The position numbers and the translations under genes are program-made. 64,000 nucleotides of DNA, from assembly GCF_004795105.1 (NCBI RefSeq), contig NZ_SSBL01000011.1:62001-126000 (forward strand), given 5' to 3'. The notes beneath the pieces were generated by a model. That model saw nothing but the letters and a program-made list of their open reading frames with translations. It ran no database searches and was not told the DNA's origin. Source of the stretch: Streptomyces sp. A0642. Lineage in GTDB: Bacteria > Actinomycetota > Actinomycetes > Streptomycetales > Streptomycetaceae. Below, in pieces: positions 1-9,165 of the stretch; position 1 is the first letter of the stretch; every line of letters starts with the position of its first letter.

Positions 1-57
1 CCGGCCGGGGTCCCGGCCCCCGGGGGCTACGAGCCCGGGACCCTTTGGGCCCGGGGC

Positions 58-1038
58 CTACGAGGCCGGCGCTTCCGCCGACGCCGCGGCACGGGTGAGC
101 CTGCCGCCCAGGTCCTGCAGATACGTCACCAGCTGCGGCGGCTGGTGCGCGGTGAACTCGCAGTCCACCAGTGCGAGGCGCAGCGCCACCCATTCCAGCG
201 AGTCCTTCAGTACCGTCCGCAGCCGGCAGCTGTGCTCCCCGGTCTCCTCCAGCGGTCCCATCGAGGCGGGCAGCCGCGAGGCCACGAACTCGGAGGGGGC
301 CGCGAAGCTCACATCGACCGCCAGTTCCGGCTGCCTGCGCGCCATGGAGCTCCACAGGAACTCCGCCGCGTCCCCGGTCGGCAACTCGCGGGGCGTGAAA
401 CGGGCGCCCGTCGCGAACGGGTCACTCACCCGGTCGACCCGGAAGGTGCGCCAGTCCTCCCGCTCCAGGTCGTAGGCGACGAGGTACCAGCGCCAGCCGG
501 TACTCACCAGCCGGTACGGTTCCACCTGCCGCCTCGTCTCGGCGCCGTCCCCCGCGCGGTACGCGAACCGCAGCCGCTCCCGCCCGGTGACCGCGGACGC
601 CATCACGGTCAGCGTCTGCGGGTCGATCGTCGAGCCGTCGCCCCGGGTCAGCGGCATCGTGGCGTTCTGGAGGGTGGAGACCCGGTGGCGCAGCCGCGAG
701 GGCAGCACCTGTTCCAGCTTGGCCAGCGCCCTCACGGAGGCCTCGTCCACGCCCTCGATGGCGTGCCCGGCCCCCGCCCGCAGGCCCACCGCGATGGCCA
801 CCGCCTCCTCGTCGTCCAGCAGCAGTGGCGGCATCGCCGTACCGGCCACGAGACGGTAGCCGCCGACCGAGCCGCGTGACGCCTCGACCGGGTAGCCGAG
901 GTCACGGAGGCGGTCGATGTCGCGGCGGATGGTGCGCGGGCTGACGTCGAGCCGGTCGGCGAGTTCACTGCCCGGCCACTCGCGCGGCGTCTGGAGCAGT
1001 GACAGCAGATTGAGCAGTCGTGCCGGGGTGTCGGTCAT
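58..1038 (-). CDS. WYL-domain (YafY-type) transcriptional regulator
   Basis: A DeoR-like regulator of about 326 residues. An N-terminal winged helix-turn-helix (about residues 8-58, with the recognition-helix motif SPRTIRRDIDRLR) is followed by a WYL ligand-sensing domain around 155-205 (YRLVSTGWRWYLVAYDLE) and a C-terminal WCX-like extension. The start at 1038 (MTDTPARLL) is preferred because family members begin just before the helix-turn-helix; an in-frame start ten codons upstream at 1068 is possible. It is divergent from the drug exporter at 1101 with only about 60 bp between them, so it probably controls that exporter and itself. The ligand is unknown; WYL domains in other proteins bind nucleic acids or nucleotides. 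Confidence 0.88.
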   Translation of the reverse strand: MTDTPARLLNLLSLLQTPREWPGSELADRLDVSPRTIRRDIDRLRDLGYPVEASRGSVGGYRLVAGTAMPPLLLDDEEAVAIAVGLRAGAGHAIEGVDEASVRALAKLEQVLPSRLRHRVSTLQNATMPLTRGDGSTIDPQTLTVMASAVTGRERLRFAYRAGDGAETRRQVEPYRLVSTGWRWYLVAYDLEREDWRTFRVDRVSDPFATGARFTPRELPTGDAAEFLWSSMARRQPELAVDVSFAAPSEFVASRLPASMGPLEETGEHSCRLRTVLKDSLEWVALRLALVDCEFTAHQPPQLVTYLQDLGGRLTRAAASAEAPAS

Positions 1039-1100
1039 GCCACTCAGGATGCCCGCCCATTGGGTCACGACCTGACCTATTCGGCGTTTAACTTACTCGT

Positions 1101-2639
1101 ATGACTTCTTCCGCACCCCTGCCGACACCGGTGGACGCCCCCGCGGCCCCGGACCCGTCGGACCGCCGCCGGTGGTTCGCCCTGGCCATCGTGATGACCG
1201 CGGCCTTCATGGACCTGGTCGACGTCACGATCGTCAACATCGCCATTCCGAGCATCAAGGCCGACACGGGCGCCTCGTTCAGCTCGATCCAGTGGATCAC
1301 CGCCGGATACGCCCTGGCCTTCGCCGCCGGTCTGATCACCGGTGGCCGGCTCGGTGACATCTACGGCCGCAAGCGGCTCTTCCTCATCGGGATCGGCGGC
1401 TTCACCCTCGCCTCCGCCCTCTGCGGATTCGCCGCCTCCCCGGAGATGCTCGTCGCCTCGCGCATCCTTCAGGGCGGCACCGCCGCGCTGATGGTGCCGC
1501 AGGTGCTGTCGATCGTGCACGCCACCTTCCCCGCGCACGAGCGCGGCAGGGTCTTCGGTCTCTTCGGCGCGATCGTCGGCCTCGGGGCCGTGTCCGGCCC
1601 GCTGCTGGGCGCGCTCCTCACCGAGTGGAACATCGCCGGTCTGGAGTGGCGTCCGATCTTCCTGATCAACCTGCCGGTCGGCATCGCGGGTCTGCTCCTG
1701 GGGCGGAAGTTCATCACCGAGTCCAAGGCGCCGAAGGCGCTCCGCCTCGACCTGGTCGGCGTGGTGCTGGTGACGCTGGGCATGCTCATGCTCATCTACC
1801 CGCTGACCCGCGGCGAGGAGTTGGGCTGGCCGCTCTGGGGCTACCTGTCGATGGCCGGCAGCATCGTCGTCTTCGCCGCCCTCGTGCTGTTCGAGCGGGT
1901 GAAGGCGCGCCGGGACGGTTCGCCGCTGGTCGAGCTGTCGCTGTTCCGGGTCAAGAGCTTCGCCGCGGGCATCGCCGTCCAGCTGACCTTCGGAGTCGGC
2001 CTCGGCATCTTCTTCCTCGTCTGGACGCTGTACATGCAGGAGGGGCTCGGCTGGAGCGCGCTGCGGGCCGGTACGACCGGCATCCCGTTCTCGGTCGCCG
2101 TCTCGTTCGCCGCCGGCATCTCCGTGCAGAAACTGGTGCCCCGCTTCGGGCGCAAGGTGCTCCAGGCGGGGGCGCTGCTCATGATCGCCGGTCTGCTGCT
2201 CTACATCTGGGAGTCTGGCCGCTACGGCATGGGGATCACGTCCTGGCAGATGGCGCTGCCCCTGGTGGTCATGGGGGTGGGCATGGGCCTGATCGTGGCG
2301 CCGCTGGCCGACGCGGTGCTGTCCGAGGTGCCCAAGGAGCACGCGGGATCGGCCTCCGGGCTGTTCAACACCGTGCAGCAGATGGGTAACGCGCTGGGGC
2401 TCGCGCTCGTCTCGGTCGTCTTCTTCGGGGCGATGGGGGACCGGCTGACGCCGCCGCAGATCGGCCCGGCGTTCGCCGACGCCTTCGAGCAGTCGCTGTG
2501 GTGGGTGGCCGGTGTCCTCGCGGTGATCTTCCTGGTGATGTTCGCCCTCCCGGCCCGGCCGAAGCAGCACGTGGAGGGCGGCGACGCAAGCGCCGACTCC
2601 TTCGAGGAGCCTGTCAAGGATCCGGTGCTGACGCACTGA
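1101..2639 (+). CDS. MFS multidrug exporter, DHA2 (EmrB/QacA) family
   Basis: A 512-residue polytopic protein of the proton-driven 14-helix drug exporter family. It shows motif D1 (DVTIVNIAIPSI, residues 41-52), motif A in the first cytoplasmic loop (GGRLGDIYGRKR, 81-92) and an antiporter motif C-like segment (GLGAVSGPLLGALL, about 155-168). It would export toxic compounds across the cytoplasmic membrane. A TAACTT -10 box lies at 1089-1094, six nucleotides before the ATG, so the mRNA is probably leaderless. The divergent WYL regulator is the likely controller. The substrate cannot be told from sequence. Confidence 0.93.
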   Translation: MTSSAPLPTPVDAPAAPDPSDRRRWFALAIVMTAAFMDLVDVTIVNIAIPSIKADTGASFSSIQWITAGYALAFAAGLITGGRLGDIYGRKRLFLIGIGGFTLASALCGFAASPEMLVASRILQGGTAALMVPQVLSIVHATFPAHERGRVFGLFGAIVGLGAVSGPLLGALLTEWNIAGLEWRPIFLINLPVGIAGLLLGRKFITESKAPKALRLDLVGVVLVTLGMLMLIYPLTRGEELGWPLWGYLSMAGSIVVFAALVLFERVKARRDGSPLVELSLFRVKSFAAGIAVQLTFGVGLGIFFLVWTLYMQEGLGWSALRAGTTGIPFSVAVSFAAGISVQKLVPRFGRKVLQAGALLMIAGLLLYIWESGRYGMGITSWQMALPLVVMGVGMGLIVAPLADAVLSEVPKEHAGSASGLFNTVQQMGNALGLALVSVVFFGAMGDRLTPPQIGPAFADAFEQSLWWVAGVLAVIFLVMFALPARPKQHVEGGDASADSFEEPVKDPVLTH

Positions 2640-2676
2640 CCGGGCGTCACGCGGAAGCGGAAGAGGCAGGAACCGA

Positions 2677-2711
2677 CAGTGCCCGCACCCCCGCCGGGGG
2701 TGCGGGCACTG
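2677..2711. terminator. Bidirectional hairpin between exporter and DUF6227 gene
   Basis: A perfect 17-bp inverted repeat: the left arm 2677-2693 begins CAGTGCCCGCACCCC and the right arm 2695-2711 mirrors it. It lies between two convergent genes and probably terminates both. No long U-tract follows, which is usual in Streptomyces. Confidence 0.75.
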
Positions 2712-2781
2712 CCATGTCCGGGACCGGGCGTCGTCCTGTCCCGGACCGGGTACGGCGTCGTCCTGCCGGGACCCGGGTGCG

Positions 2782-3609
2782 TCAGCAGATGCGGGTGCGG
2801 CTCTCCATCGCGCCGCGTGCGGCGTCCTCGTCGCCGTACACCTCGCACATGTGGCGGCCGTCCGGCGTCGCCGTGTGCTCGACCTCCCAGAGGCTCGTCT
2901 CGCTGCCGTCGAGAAGCAGGAAGGCGTGCTCGTAGAGCGTGAAACGCGCGTCCCGCCCGTCCACCTGGCGCTGCCGGCCGAAGACCTGGGTGATGTGGTG
3001 AGCGAAGGCGGCCCGCAGGCGCAGAGCCGTGCCCTCGCCCGGCGCGTCCCGGTTCTCCGCCCGGCGCAGCACCCGGCGGGCGTGGTCCGCGGAATTGTCG
3101 GGGGCGTACGTCCGGGGCATCGGGGCCGGTGGCGCCGCCATCAGGGCGTCGAGGATCTCCAGGCCGGCCGACGGGCCGTCGTACCCGAAGACCCCGTCGT
3201 CCCCCCAGACCTGGCCGTCGTACCCGAAGACGCCGTCCTGCCCGAGAACTGGCCCGTCGTGCCCGAAGGTCCGGCCGTCACCGGAGCCGCCGGTCAGCCG
3301 GGCCGCCGCGATTGCGGCATCTGCCTCGTCGTCGTACAGCTCGTGCTGCTGGAAGCCCGGCCGCGCGGCGCGCGGGCCGGAGTGCACCAGTTCCCACAGG
3401 GTGAGCGGCATGCCGTCGGCCAGCAGGTAGGTGTGCCGGTAGGTCTCGCGGTGCAGGGCGGAACTGTGGTGCGAGGAGTGCAGGGAGCTGCTGTGGGTGA
3501 GCGCGGTTTCCAGCCGCTCGACCGTGCTGTCGGGGAGGTCGAACGAGTTGAGAGCCCGTCGCAGGATTCGCTCGAGGTGCTGTTCTGTCGTCTCGTACGG
3601 ATCGCTCAA
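2782..3609 (-). CDS. DUF6227 family protein with internal Gly-Asp repeat
   Basis: A 275-residue protein that I recognise as the Streptomyces DUF6227 family; its function is unknown. It has two related halves, each with a helical segment (SFDLPDSTVERLETAL; RRVLRRAENRDAPGEGTALRLRAAF) followed by a strand-rich stretch (YRHTYLLADGMPLTLWELVHS; FTLYEHAFLLLDGSETSLWEVEHT), so it looks like an internal duplication. Between them sits a low-complexity insert of repeated G-x-D-G units (FGYDGQVWGDDGVFGYDGP). The TTG start at 3609 is chosen because it is preceded by GGAGA seven bases upstream; the frame stays open to 3771 but lacks a better ribosome site. Confidence 0.7.
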   Translation of the reverse strand: MSDPYETTEQHLERILRRALNSFDLPDSTVERLETALTHSSSLHSSHHSSALHRETYRHTYLLADGMPLTLWELVHSGPRAARPGFQQHELYDDEADAAIAAARLTGGSGDGRTFGHDGPVLGQDGVFGYDGQVWGDDGVFGYDGPSAGLEILDALMAAPPAPMPRTYAPDNSADHARRVLRRAENRDAPGEGTALRLRAAFAHHITQVFGRQRQVDGRDARFTLYEHAFLLLDGSETSLWEVEHTATPDGRHMCEVYGDEDAARGAMESRTRIC

Positions 3610-3742
3610 GGTGCTGTCTCCAGGCCGTCGCCGCGTGTGACTTGATGCGTGCTCAACGTAGTCCCTGGGTCTGACATCGTGACCGGGGTTGAGAAAAACG
3701 TACGGTGCACGCAGAAGGTTCCCGTCGATGGCCCGAACTTCC

Positions 3743-4867
3743 CTACGCCGAGGGAGAGTCGGAGCCGTCACCCGGAGGGGCCGGAGGCTGCTGCGGGCCG
3801 TAGAGGTCGCCGTACGCGAGGTAGGAGCCGCCTCCGGCGCGGCCGCTGACGCTCGTGGCCGCCCGCGCCGCCTTCACGACGGCCCGGGTCACCGCCTCCG
3901 CCCCCGCCGCCAGCAGGTCGTTGAGCGCGAGCGGGTTCGCGGGATCGAGGGCGTGCGCACCGGTGGCCAGGGCGAAAATGGTGTCCCCGTCGCTCAGCAG
4001 ATGTACGGGCCGGATGGCGCGCGCCAGTCCGTCGTGCGCCGTACCCGCGAGCTTCTGCGCCTGGGCGCGGCTGAGCCCGGCGTCCGTGGCGACGACGGCG
4101 AGTGTGGTGTTGAGCGGGGGGCGCGTGTTCGCGTCGTGCGCCTGCGCCAGGCGCTGTCGCGCCGCCCGGTGGACCTCCGGCGCGGGCGCGACGGCGGGCT
4201 CGGCACCGCCGTACTCCCCGTACAGCACACCGGTACGGGGATCGAGCACCGATCCGGCGGCGTTCACGACCACCAGCGCCGCCACGGTGATCCCGGACGG
4301 CAGCAGGATGCTCGCCGTCCCCACCCCGCCCTTCAGCTGACCGGCCACCGCACCCGTGCCCGCGCCGACGCAGCCCTCGGCGACCGCGGCACCCGGCTGC
4401 GACGCGGCCGCGTCCTCCACGGCCGCCCGGCCGGTCGAGGCGTCCGGCCGGGCCCGCCAGTCGCCGCCCCGCCCCAGATCGAAGACGCAGGCCGCGGGAA
4501 CGACCGGGACCACCTGGGACGGATCGGGGCCGACTCGCACCCCGCGGCCCTGCTCCTCCAGCCAGCCCATCACCCCGGACGCCGCGTCGAGCCCGTACGC
4601 GCTGCCGCCGGTGAGGACCACGGCGTCGATGCGCTGCACCAGATTGCGCGGATCCAGCGCGTCCGTCTCGCGGGTGCCCGGGCCGCCGCCGCGTACGTCG
4701 ACGGCCGCGACCGCACCGCCCTCGGGTGCGAGGACCACGGTGGTGCCGCTGAGCGCGCCTTCGCCCGCCACCCGCGCATGTCCGACGCGCACCCCGGCGA
4801 CGTCGGTCAGCGCATCCCTCCGGTGCGCCGACGAGGCGGTGGGGGCTGCGCTCTCCTGGCCGGTCAT
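3743..4867 (-). CDS. P1 family peptidase (DmpA/S58-type N-terminal nucleophile hydrolase)
   Basis: A 374-residue member of the S58/DmpA family, self-processing aminopeptidases whose new N-terminal Ser or Thr is the nucleophile. Visible family features are the N-terminal DALTDVAGVRVGHARV, the glycine-rich LTGGSAYGLDAASGVM, and QLKGGVGTASILLPSG, which contains the likely cleavage site and nucleophile, followed by VVVNAAGSVLDP. The ATG at 4867 is supported by GAGGAG ten bases upstream; earlier in-frame codons have no ribosome site. The C-terminus ends in a short proline-rich tail. It probably hydrolyses small or D-amino peptides or amides in the cytoplasm; the exact substrate is unknown. Confidence 0.85.
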   Translation of the reverse strand: MTGQESAAPTASSAHRRDALTDVAGVRVGHARVAGEGALSGTTVVLAPEGGAVAAVDVRGGGPGTRETDALDPRNLVQRIDAVVLTGGSAYGLDAASGVMGWLEEQGRGVRVGPDPSQVVPVVPAACVFDLGRGGDWRARPDASTGRAAVEDAAASQPGAAVAEGCVGAGTGAVAGQLKGGVGTASILLPSGITVAALVVVNAAGSVLDPRTGVLYGEYGGAEPAVAPAPEVHRAARQRLAQAHDANTRPPLNTTLAVVATDAGLSRAQAQKLAGTAHDGLARAIRPVHLLSDGDTIFALATGAHALDPANPLALNDLLAAGAEAVTRAVVKAARAATSVSGRAGGGSYLAYGDLYGPQQPPAPPGDGSDSPSA

Positions 4868-5055
4868 CCGGTGCTCCTCGTGGTGCGGGTGGCGGACTGT
4901 GCGGGTGGGGGACTGTGCTGGTGGCCGTGCACCGCGAACGTACCCGGAGGACAGCGGGCGCCGACATCCCGCGAGGTCCCGCCCGCCCCTCCCCGAGGTG
5001 CTCAGCCGCACCTCCCGCGACGCGCTCACCCATAGCGGAATAAAACAGGACCGAC

Positions 5056-6234
5056 GTGACTATTCGCCCCTACGCTGACGGGGTGACCGAGCCACCAGAA
5101 GCCTCCGCCGCAGACGCGCGACCCGCCCCCGGGGCCCCTGCCGGTACCACCGCTGTGACCGCCGCGCCGCCGTCCGCCGGCGGGCGCGGGCGCTCCGGCG
5201 CCGCCGCCCCCCGGTCCGTCACCGCCCGCGCGACGGCGGCGGGTGTGATCGTCTCCCTCCTGCTGGTCGTCGCCATCGTGCTCGGCAGCAGGCTCCTGGA
5301 GAACTTCGACTCCGCGCTCCTCCCGTACGCCGTGGCCTCCGTCTTCCTCGCCTTCGGCGTCGCCTACCGCTACACGGTCTGGGTCTCCGCACCGGGCGCC
5401 CGGCGACTCTTCAAGAAGGGCTGGGGGAGCCTCTTCTCGGCCGCCAACTTCCGCAGGGCGCCCACCGCCCTGCCGAAGATGATCGCCACCTACCTCGGCT
5501 TCCAGAAGTTCCTCGGTGCCCGCTCCCATGCCCGCTGGGCCGCCCACCAGCTCATCTTCTGGGGCTGCGTGCTCGCCGCGCTGATCACCTTCCCGCTGAC
5601 CTGGGGCTGGTTCACCTTCACCTCGCACACCGGATCCGGGCCCGGTTACGAGATGCGCATCTGGGGCTTCAAGATCATCGGTTTCGACTCCATGGACTTC
5701 CTCGGCTGGCTGATGTTCCACGGTCTCGACATCGCCGCGGTCCTCGTCATCCCCGGTGCCTCCTACTTCCTGTGGCGACGGATGAAGGACCGCGGCGCCA
5801 TCACCGGCCAGCGCTTCGGCTACGACCTGGTCCCGCTCATCGCGCTGGTCGTCATCTCCGTGACGGGCCTGCTCCTCACCTTCTCGTCGATCTTCCTGCA
5901 CGGCGGCGGATACGAGTTCCTGGCGATCCTGCACATGGTGTCGGTGGTCTTCACCCTGATCTACATCCCGTTCGGCAAGTTCTTCCACATCGTCCAGCGC
6001 CCCGCCGCCGTAGGCATGCAGCTGTTCAAGTACACCGGCCGGCAGGACCAGGAGGTCCTCGGCTGCCGCCGCTGCGGGGAACCCATCGACACCGCCCCGT
6101 ACGTCGAGAACCTCCGCGGCACCATGCGCGACCTCGGCCTCGGCTTCGACGAGTGGGCCGAATACTGCCCGCGCTGCAAGCGGGTGCTGCGCGGCAGCGC
6201 CTATCTCTCCCAGGTGAAGAAGGGCTTCAAGTGA
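5056..6234 (+). CDS. Cytochrome b-like membrane subunit with C-terminal zinc ribbon
   Basis: About 392 residues and the first gene of a five-gene redox operon. After a proline/alanine-rich leader there are about six membrane helices, including a histidine-bearing core (ARWAAHQLIFWGCVLAALITF; WLMFHGLDIAAVLVI; LAILHMVSVVFTLIYIPFGKFFHI) that resembles quinol-oxidising b-type cytochromes such as NarI or HdrE. The C-terminal cytoplasmic tail carries two CxxC pairs (CRRCGE and CPRCKR). The inferred role is to move electrons between the quinone pool and the downstream iron-sulfur and molybdenum subunits. I take GTG 5056 with AGGA just upstream. GTG 5083, six bases after a TACGCT box, is an alternative leaderless start. 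Related proteins may be mislabelled as MFS transporters. Confidence 0.75.
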   Translation: MTIRPYADGVTEPPEASAADARPAPGAPAGTTAVTAAPPSAGGRGRSGAAAPRSVTARATAAGVIVSLLLVVAIVLGSRLLENFDSALLPYAVASVFLAFGVAYRYTVWVSAPGARRLFKKGWGSLFSAANFRRAPTALPKMIATYLGFQKFLGARSHARWAAHQLIFWGCVLAALITFPLTWGWFTFTSHTGSGPGYEMRIWGFKIIGFDSMDFLGWLMFHGLDIAAVLVIPGASYFLWRRMKDRGAITGQRFGYDLVPLIALVVISVTGLLLTFSSIFLHGGGYEFLAILHMVSVVFTLIYIPFGKFFHIVQRPAAVGMQLFKYTGRQDQEVLGCRRCGEPIDTAPYVENLRGTMRDLGLGFDEWAEYCPRCKRVLRGSAYLSQVKKGFK

Positions 6235-8555
6235 CCGCGGACCCGCGAGCAGCCGACACCCGTGCGGTCGTCCCCCTCGACCCCTCCCTCGCCCCGCCCG
6301 GCACCCGCGCCTTCCGGGACGCCGGCGGCATTCCCGCCGACCAGTGGCACGCCGACCAGAACGGCGAGAAGCTCGTCCCCACCCACTGCTGCTTCTGCGG
6401 CATCCAGTGCGGGATGTATCTGCGCGTCGACCGGGGCGGCAAGGTCTTCGGCGTCGAACCCCGCAACCACGACATCAACCGGATGCGGCTGTGCCCCAAG
6501 GGCATCAACGCCTACCAGCAGGTCAACCACCCCGACCGGCTGACCGCCCCGCTCATGCGCCGCTCCCGCGACGAACCCTTCCGCGAGACCTCGTGGGACG
6601 AGGCGCTCGACTTCACGGTCTCCGAGATCCAGCGCATCCAGGCCCAGTACGGGAAGGACGCCTTCGGGCTCTTCGGCGGCGCCAGCCTCTTCTCCGAGAA
6701 GACCTACCTGGTCGGAAAGTTCGCCCGGGTCGCCCTGCGGACCCGGCACGTCGACTACAACGGCCGCCTCTGCATGGTCAGCGCCGCCGCCGCCAACAAG
6801 CTCGCCTTCAACATCGACCGGGCCGGCAACCCCTTCGCCGACATGCTGCTCACCGACTGCCTGCTGATCGCGGGCTCCAACGTCGGCGAATGCTTCCCCG
6901 TGCTCTCCCAGTACGTGTGGGGGGCGCGGGACCGCGGCGCGAGCCTCATCGTCATCGACCCCCGCGAGACGGCCATCGCGCGCACCGCCGACATCCACGT
7001 CGCGCTGAAGCCCGGCACCGACTCGGCGTTCTTCAACTCCCTGCTCTGCGTCGTCATCGAGGAGGGCCTGACCGACGAGAACTACCTCGCCGCCCACGCC
7101 ACCGGCTGGGAGGAGGTACGGGCCAAGGCACTCGAGTACCCCCCGTCCCGCGCCGCGGACATCTGCGGAGTCCCGGCCGAGCAGATCGTCCAGGTCGCCC
7201 GCACCTTCGCCCGCGCCCCCAAGGCCATGGCCTGGCACGCCAGGGGGATCGAGCACCAGTCCCAGGGCGTCGAGAACTGCCTCTCCGTCATCAACCTCTG
7301 CACGGCCACCGGGCACATCGGCAAGCCCGGAGCGGGCTACGGCACGCTCACCGGCCAGGGCAACGGGCAGGGCGGCCGCGAACACGGCCAGAAGTCCGAC
7401 CTCCTGCCGGGCGGGCGCTCCATCAACAACGAGGAACACCGCCGGCAGATCTGCGAGATCTGGGGCATCGACGAATCGGAACTCCCGCTCGCGGGGACCT
7501 CGATGATGGAAATGATCTGGCAGATGCAACGCGGTGAGATCCGCGGGCTGATGGGGATCTGCAACAACCCCATCATCTCCCTGCCGAACTACCCGGTGGT
7601 CAAGGAGGGGTACGACGCGACCGAATTCCACGTCCAGTTCGACTTCTTCCTCTCCGAGTCCGCCGCCAACGCGCATGTCGTCCTGCCCGTCACCACCTGG
7701 GCGGAGGACGAGGGGGTGATGGCCAACGCGGAAGCCAGGGTGGTCAAGCACAACAAGGCCCAGGACCCGCCGCCCGGTGTGCGCACCGACACCTGGGTGA
7801 TGTGCGAGCTCGCCCGCCGTCTGGGTGCGGGCGACAAGTTCCGTTTCAGCGGCTCCCGCGAGGTCTTCGACGAACTCCGCGCCGCGTCCGCCGGCACCGT
7901 CATCGACTACTCGGGCATCACCTACGAACGGCTCGAAGAGACCGGCGGGATCTCCTGGCCGTGCCCGTCCACGGACCACCCGGGCACCCCGAGGCTCTTC
8001 GAGGACGGCAGGACCTACCACCCCGACGGCAAGATCCATATGCAGGTCGTCGAATGGCACCCGCCCATGGACCCGTACAGCGACGAATTCCCCATGTCCC
8101 TCACCACCGGACGCACCGTCGCCCACTTCCTCTCCGGCAACCAGACGCGCCGCCTGGGCGCCCTCGTCGAACAGACCCCGCGCCCCTGGGCCGAGATCCA
8201 CCCGTCCCACGGCTTCCGCAACGGCGAACCGGTCCGCGTCACCACCCGGCGCGGCAGCGCCTCCTACCCGGCGCTGGTCACCGAGGCGATCCGCCCCGAC
8301 ACCGTCTTCATCCCGTACCACTGGCCGGTCCCCACCTCGGCCAACGTGCTCACCATCGACGCCCTCGATCCCCGGTCGAAGATCCCGGAGTACAAGGTGT
8401 GCGCCTGCCGCATCGAACACGCCGACTCCGTCGACGACGTGCCCGCACCTCCCGTGGCACCCGGCCGCGTCGCCTACCCGGAGACCCAGGTCTCCCGCAC
8501 CGACCCGCTGCCGCCCACCTCCCCGCAGGGCCGCGGCACCTCGGAAAGGAGCTGA
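6231..8555 (+). CDS. Molybdopterin oxidoreductase, nitrate reductase/formate dehydrogenase-like
   Basis: A 774-residue catalytic subunit of the DMSO reductase superfamily. Near the N-terminus are the Cys ligands of a [4Fe-4S] cluster (HCCFCGIQCGM, then RLCPKG about 30 residues on). The motif NGRLCMVSAAAANK contains the Cys expected to ligate molybdenum, as in NapA/NasA and Cys-type formate dehydrogenases. The glycine-rich GQGNGQGGREHGQK is typical of assimilatory nitrate reductases. A C-terminal molydop-binding domain follows (LTTGRTVAHFLSGNQTRR). No Tat signal is present, so the enzyme is cytoplasmic. The GTG start overlaps the preceding stop (GTGA). The substrate is uncertain: nitrate reduction or formate oxidation are both possible. 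Confidence 0.87.
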   Translation: MTADPRAADTRAVVPLDPSLAPPGTRAFRDAGGIPADQWHADQNGEKLVPTHCCFCGIQCGMYLRVDRGGKVFGVEPRNHDINRMRLCPKGINAYQQVNHPDRLTAPLMRRSRDEPFRETSWDEALDFTVSEIQRIQAQYGKDAFGLFGGASLFSEKTYLVGKFARVALRTRHVDYNGRLCMVSAAAANKLAFNIDRAGNPFADMLLTDCLLIAGSNVGECFPVLSQYVWGARDRGASLIVIDPRETAIARTADIHVALKPGTDSAFFNSLLCVVIEEGLTDENYLAAHATGWEEVRAKALEYPPSRAADICGVPAEQIVQVARTFARAPKAMAWHARGIEHQSQGVENCLSVINLCTATGHIGKPGAGYGTLTGQGNGQGGREHGQKSDLLPGGRSINNEEHRRQICEIWGIDESELPLAGTSMMEMIWQMQRGEIRGLMGICNNPIISLPNYPVVKEGYDATEFHVQFDFFLSESAANAHVVLPVTTWAEDEGVMANAEARVVKHNKAQDPPPGVRTDTWVMCELARRLGAGDKFRFSGSREVFDELRAASAGTVIDYSGITYERLEETGGISWPCPSTDHPGTPRLFEDGRTYHPDGKIHMQVVEWHPPMDPYSDEFPMSLTTGRTVAHFLSGNQTRRLGALVEQTPRPWAEIHPSHGFRNGEPVRVTTRRGSASYPALVTEAIRPDTVFIPYHWPVPTSANVLTIDALDPRSKIPEYKVCACRIEHADSVDDVPAPPVAPGRVAYPETQVSRTDPLPPTSPQGRGTSERS

Positions 8556-8562
8556 TGCCCGC

Positions 8563-9165
8563 ATGATGGGCCGAACGATCTTCATCGACCCGGGGCGCTG
8601 CATCGGCTGCCAGGCCTGTGTCTCCGCCTGCCGGGAATGCGACTCGCACCGCGGCAAGTCGATGATCCACCTCGACTACACCGACGAGGGCCAGTCCGTC
8701 GCCTCCCTCCCCACGGTCTGCATGCACTGCGAGGACCCCGTCGCCCCCTGCGCCGAGGTCTGTCCCGCCGACGCCATCCTGGTGACCGCGGACGGGGTGG
8801 TGCAGCAGGCCGACACCACCCGCTGCATCGGCTGCGCCAACTGCGTCAACGCCTGCCCCTTCGGCGTACCGAAGATCGACCTCCAGGCGAAGCTGCAGAT
8901 GAAGTGCAACCTCTGCTACGACCGCACCGCCTACGGGCTCGCCCCGATGTGCGCCACGGTCTGCCCGACCGGAGCGCTCTTCTACGGAACCGTCGAGGAG
9001 CTCCAGGCCGAACGCCCCGGCGTCCAGGTCGCCGACACCTTCGTCTTCGGCGAGACCGAGGTCCGCACGGGCGTCGCCATGGTCGTCCCCGCGGACCGGG
9101 TCCAGTGGCCGGTGCCGGGCGGTCTGCCCGTCGTGGAGATCAACGGGAAGGACGTCCGCCGATGA
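8563..9165 (+). CDS. 4Fe-4S dicluster ferredoxin electron-transfer subunit
   Basis: A 200-residue protein with four cysteine groups in the HybA/FdxH/NarH pattern: CIGCQACVSACREC (from residue 13), CMHCEDPVAPCAEVC, CIGCANCVNACPFG and CNLCYDRTAYGLAPMCATVC. It would bind up to four [4Fe-4S] clusters and relay electrons between the molybdoenzyme encoded just before it and the membrane or Rieske partner. The ATG at 8563 follows GAAAGGAG; a second ATG follows directly. Its stop overlaps the start of the Rieske gene (ATGA), which indicates translational coupling. Confidence 0.9.
   Translation: MMGRTIFIDPGRCIGCQACVSACRECDSHRGKSMIHLDYTDEGQSVASLPTVCMHCEDPVAPCAEVCPADAILVTADGVVQQADTTRCIGCANCVNACPFGVPKIDLQAKLQMKCNLCYDRTAYGLAPMCATVCPTGALFYGTVEELQAERPGVQVADTFVFGETEVRTGVAMVVPADRVQWPVPGGLPVVEINGKDVRR

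Noticed and set aside
1077..2636. Long antisense frames over the DHA2 exporter
   Set aside because: High-GC third-position bias makes long antisense frames; the translation is His/Gln/Arg-rich with no domain.
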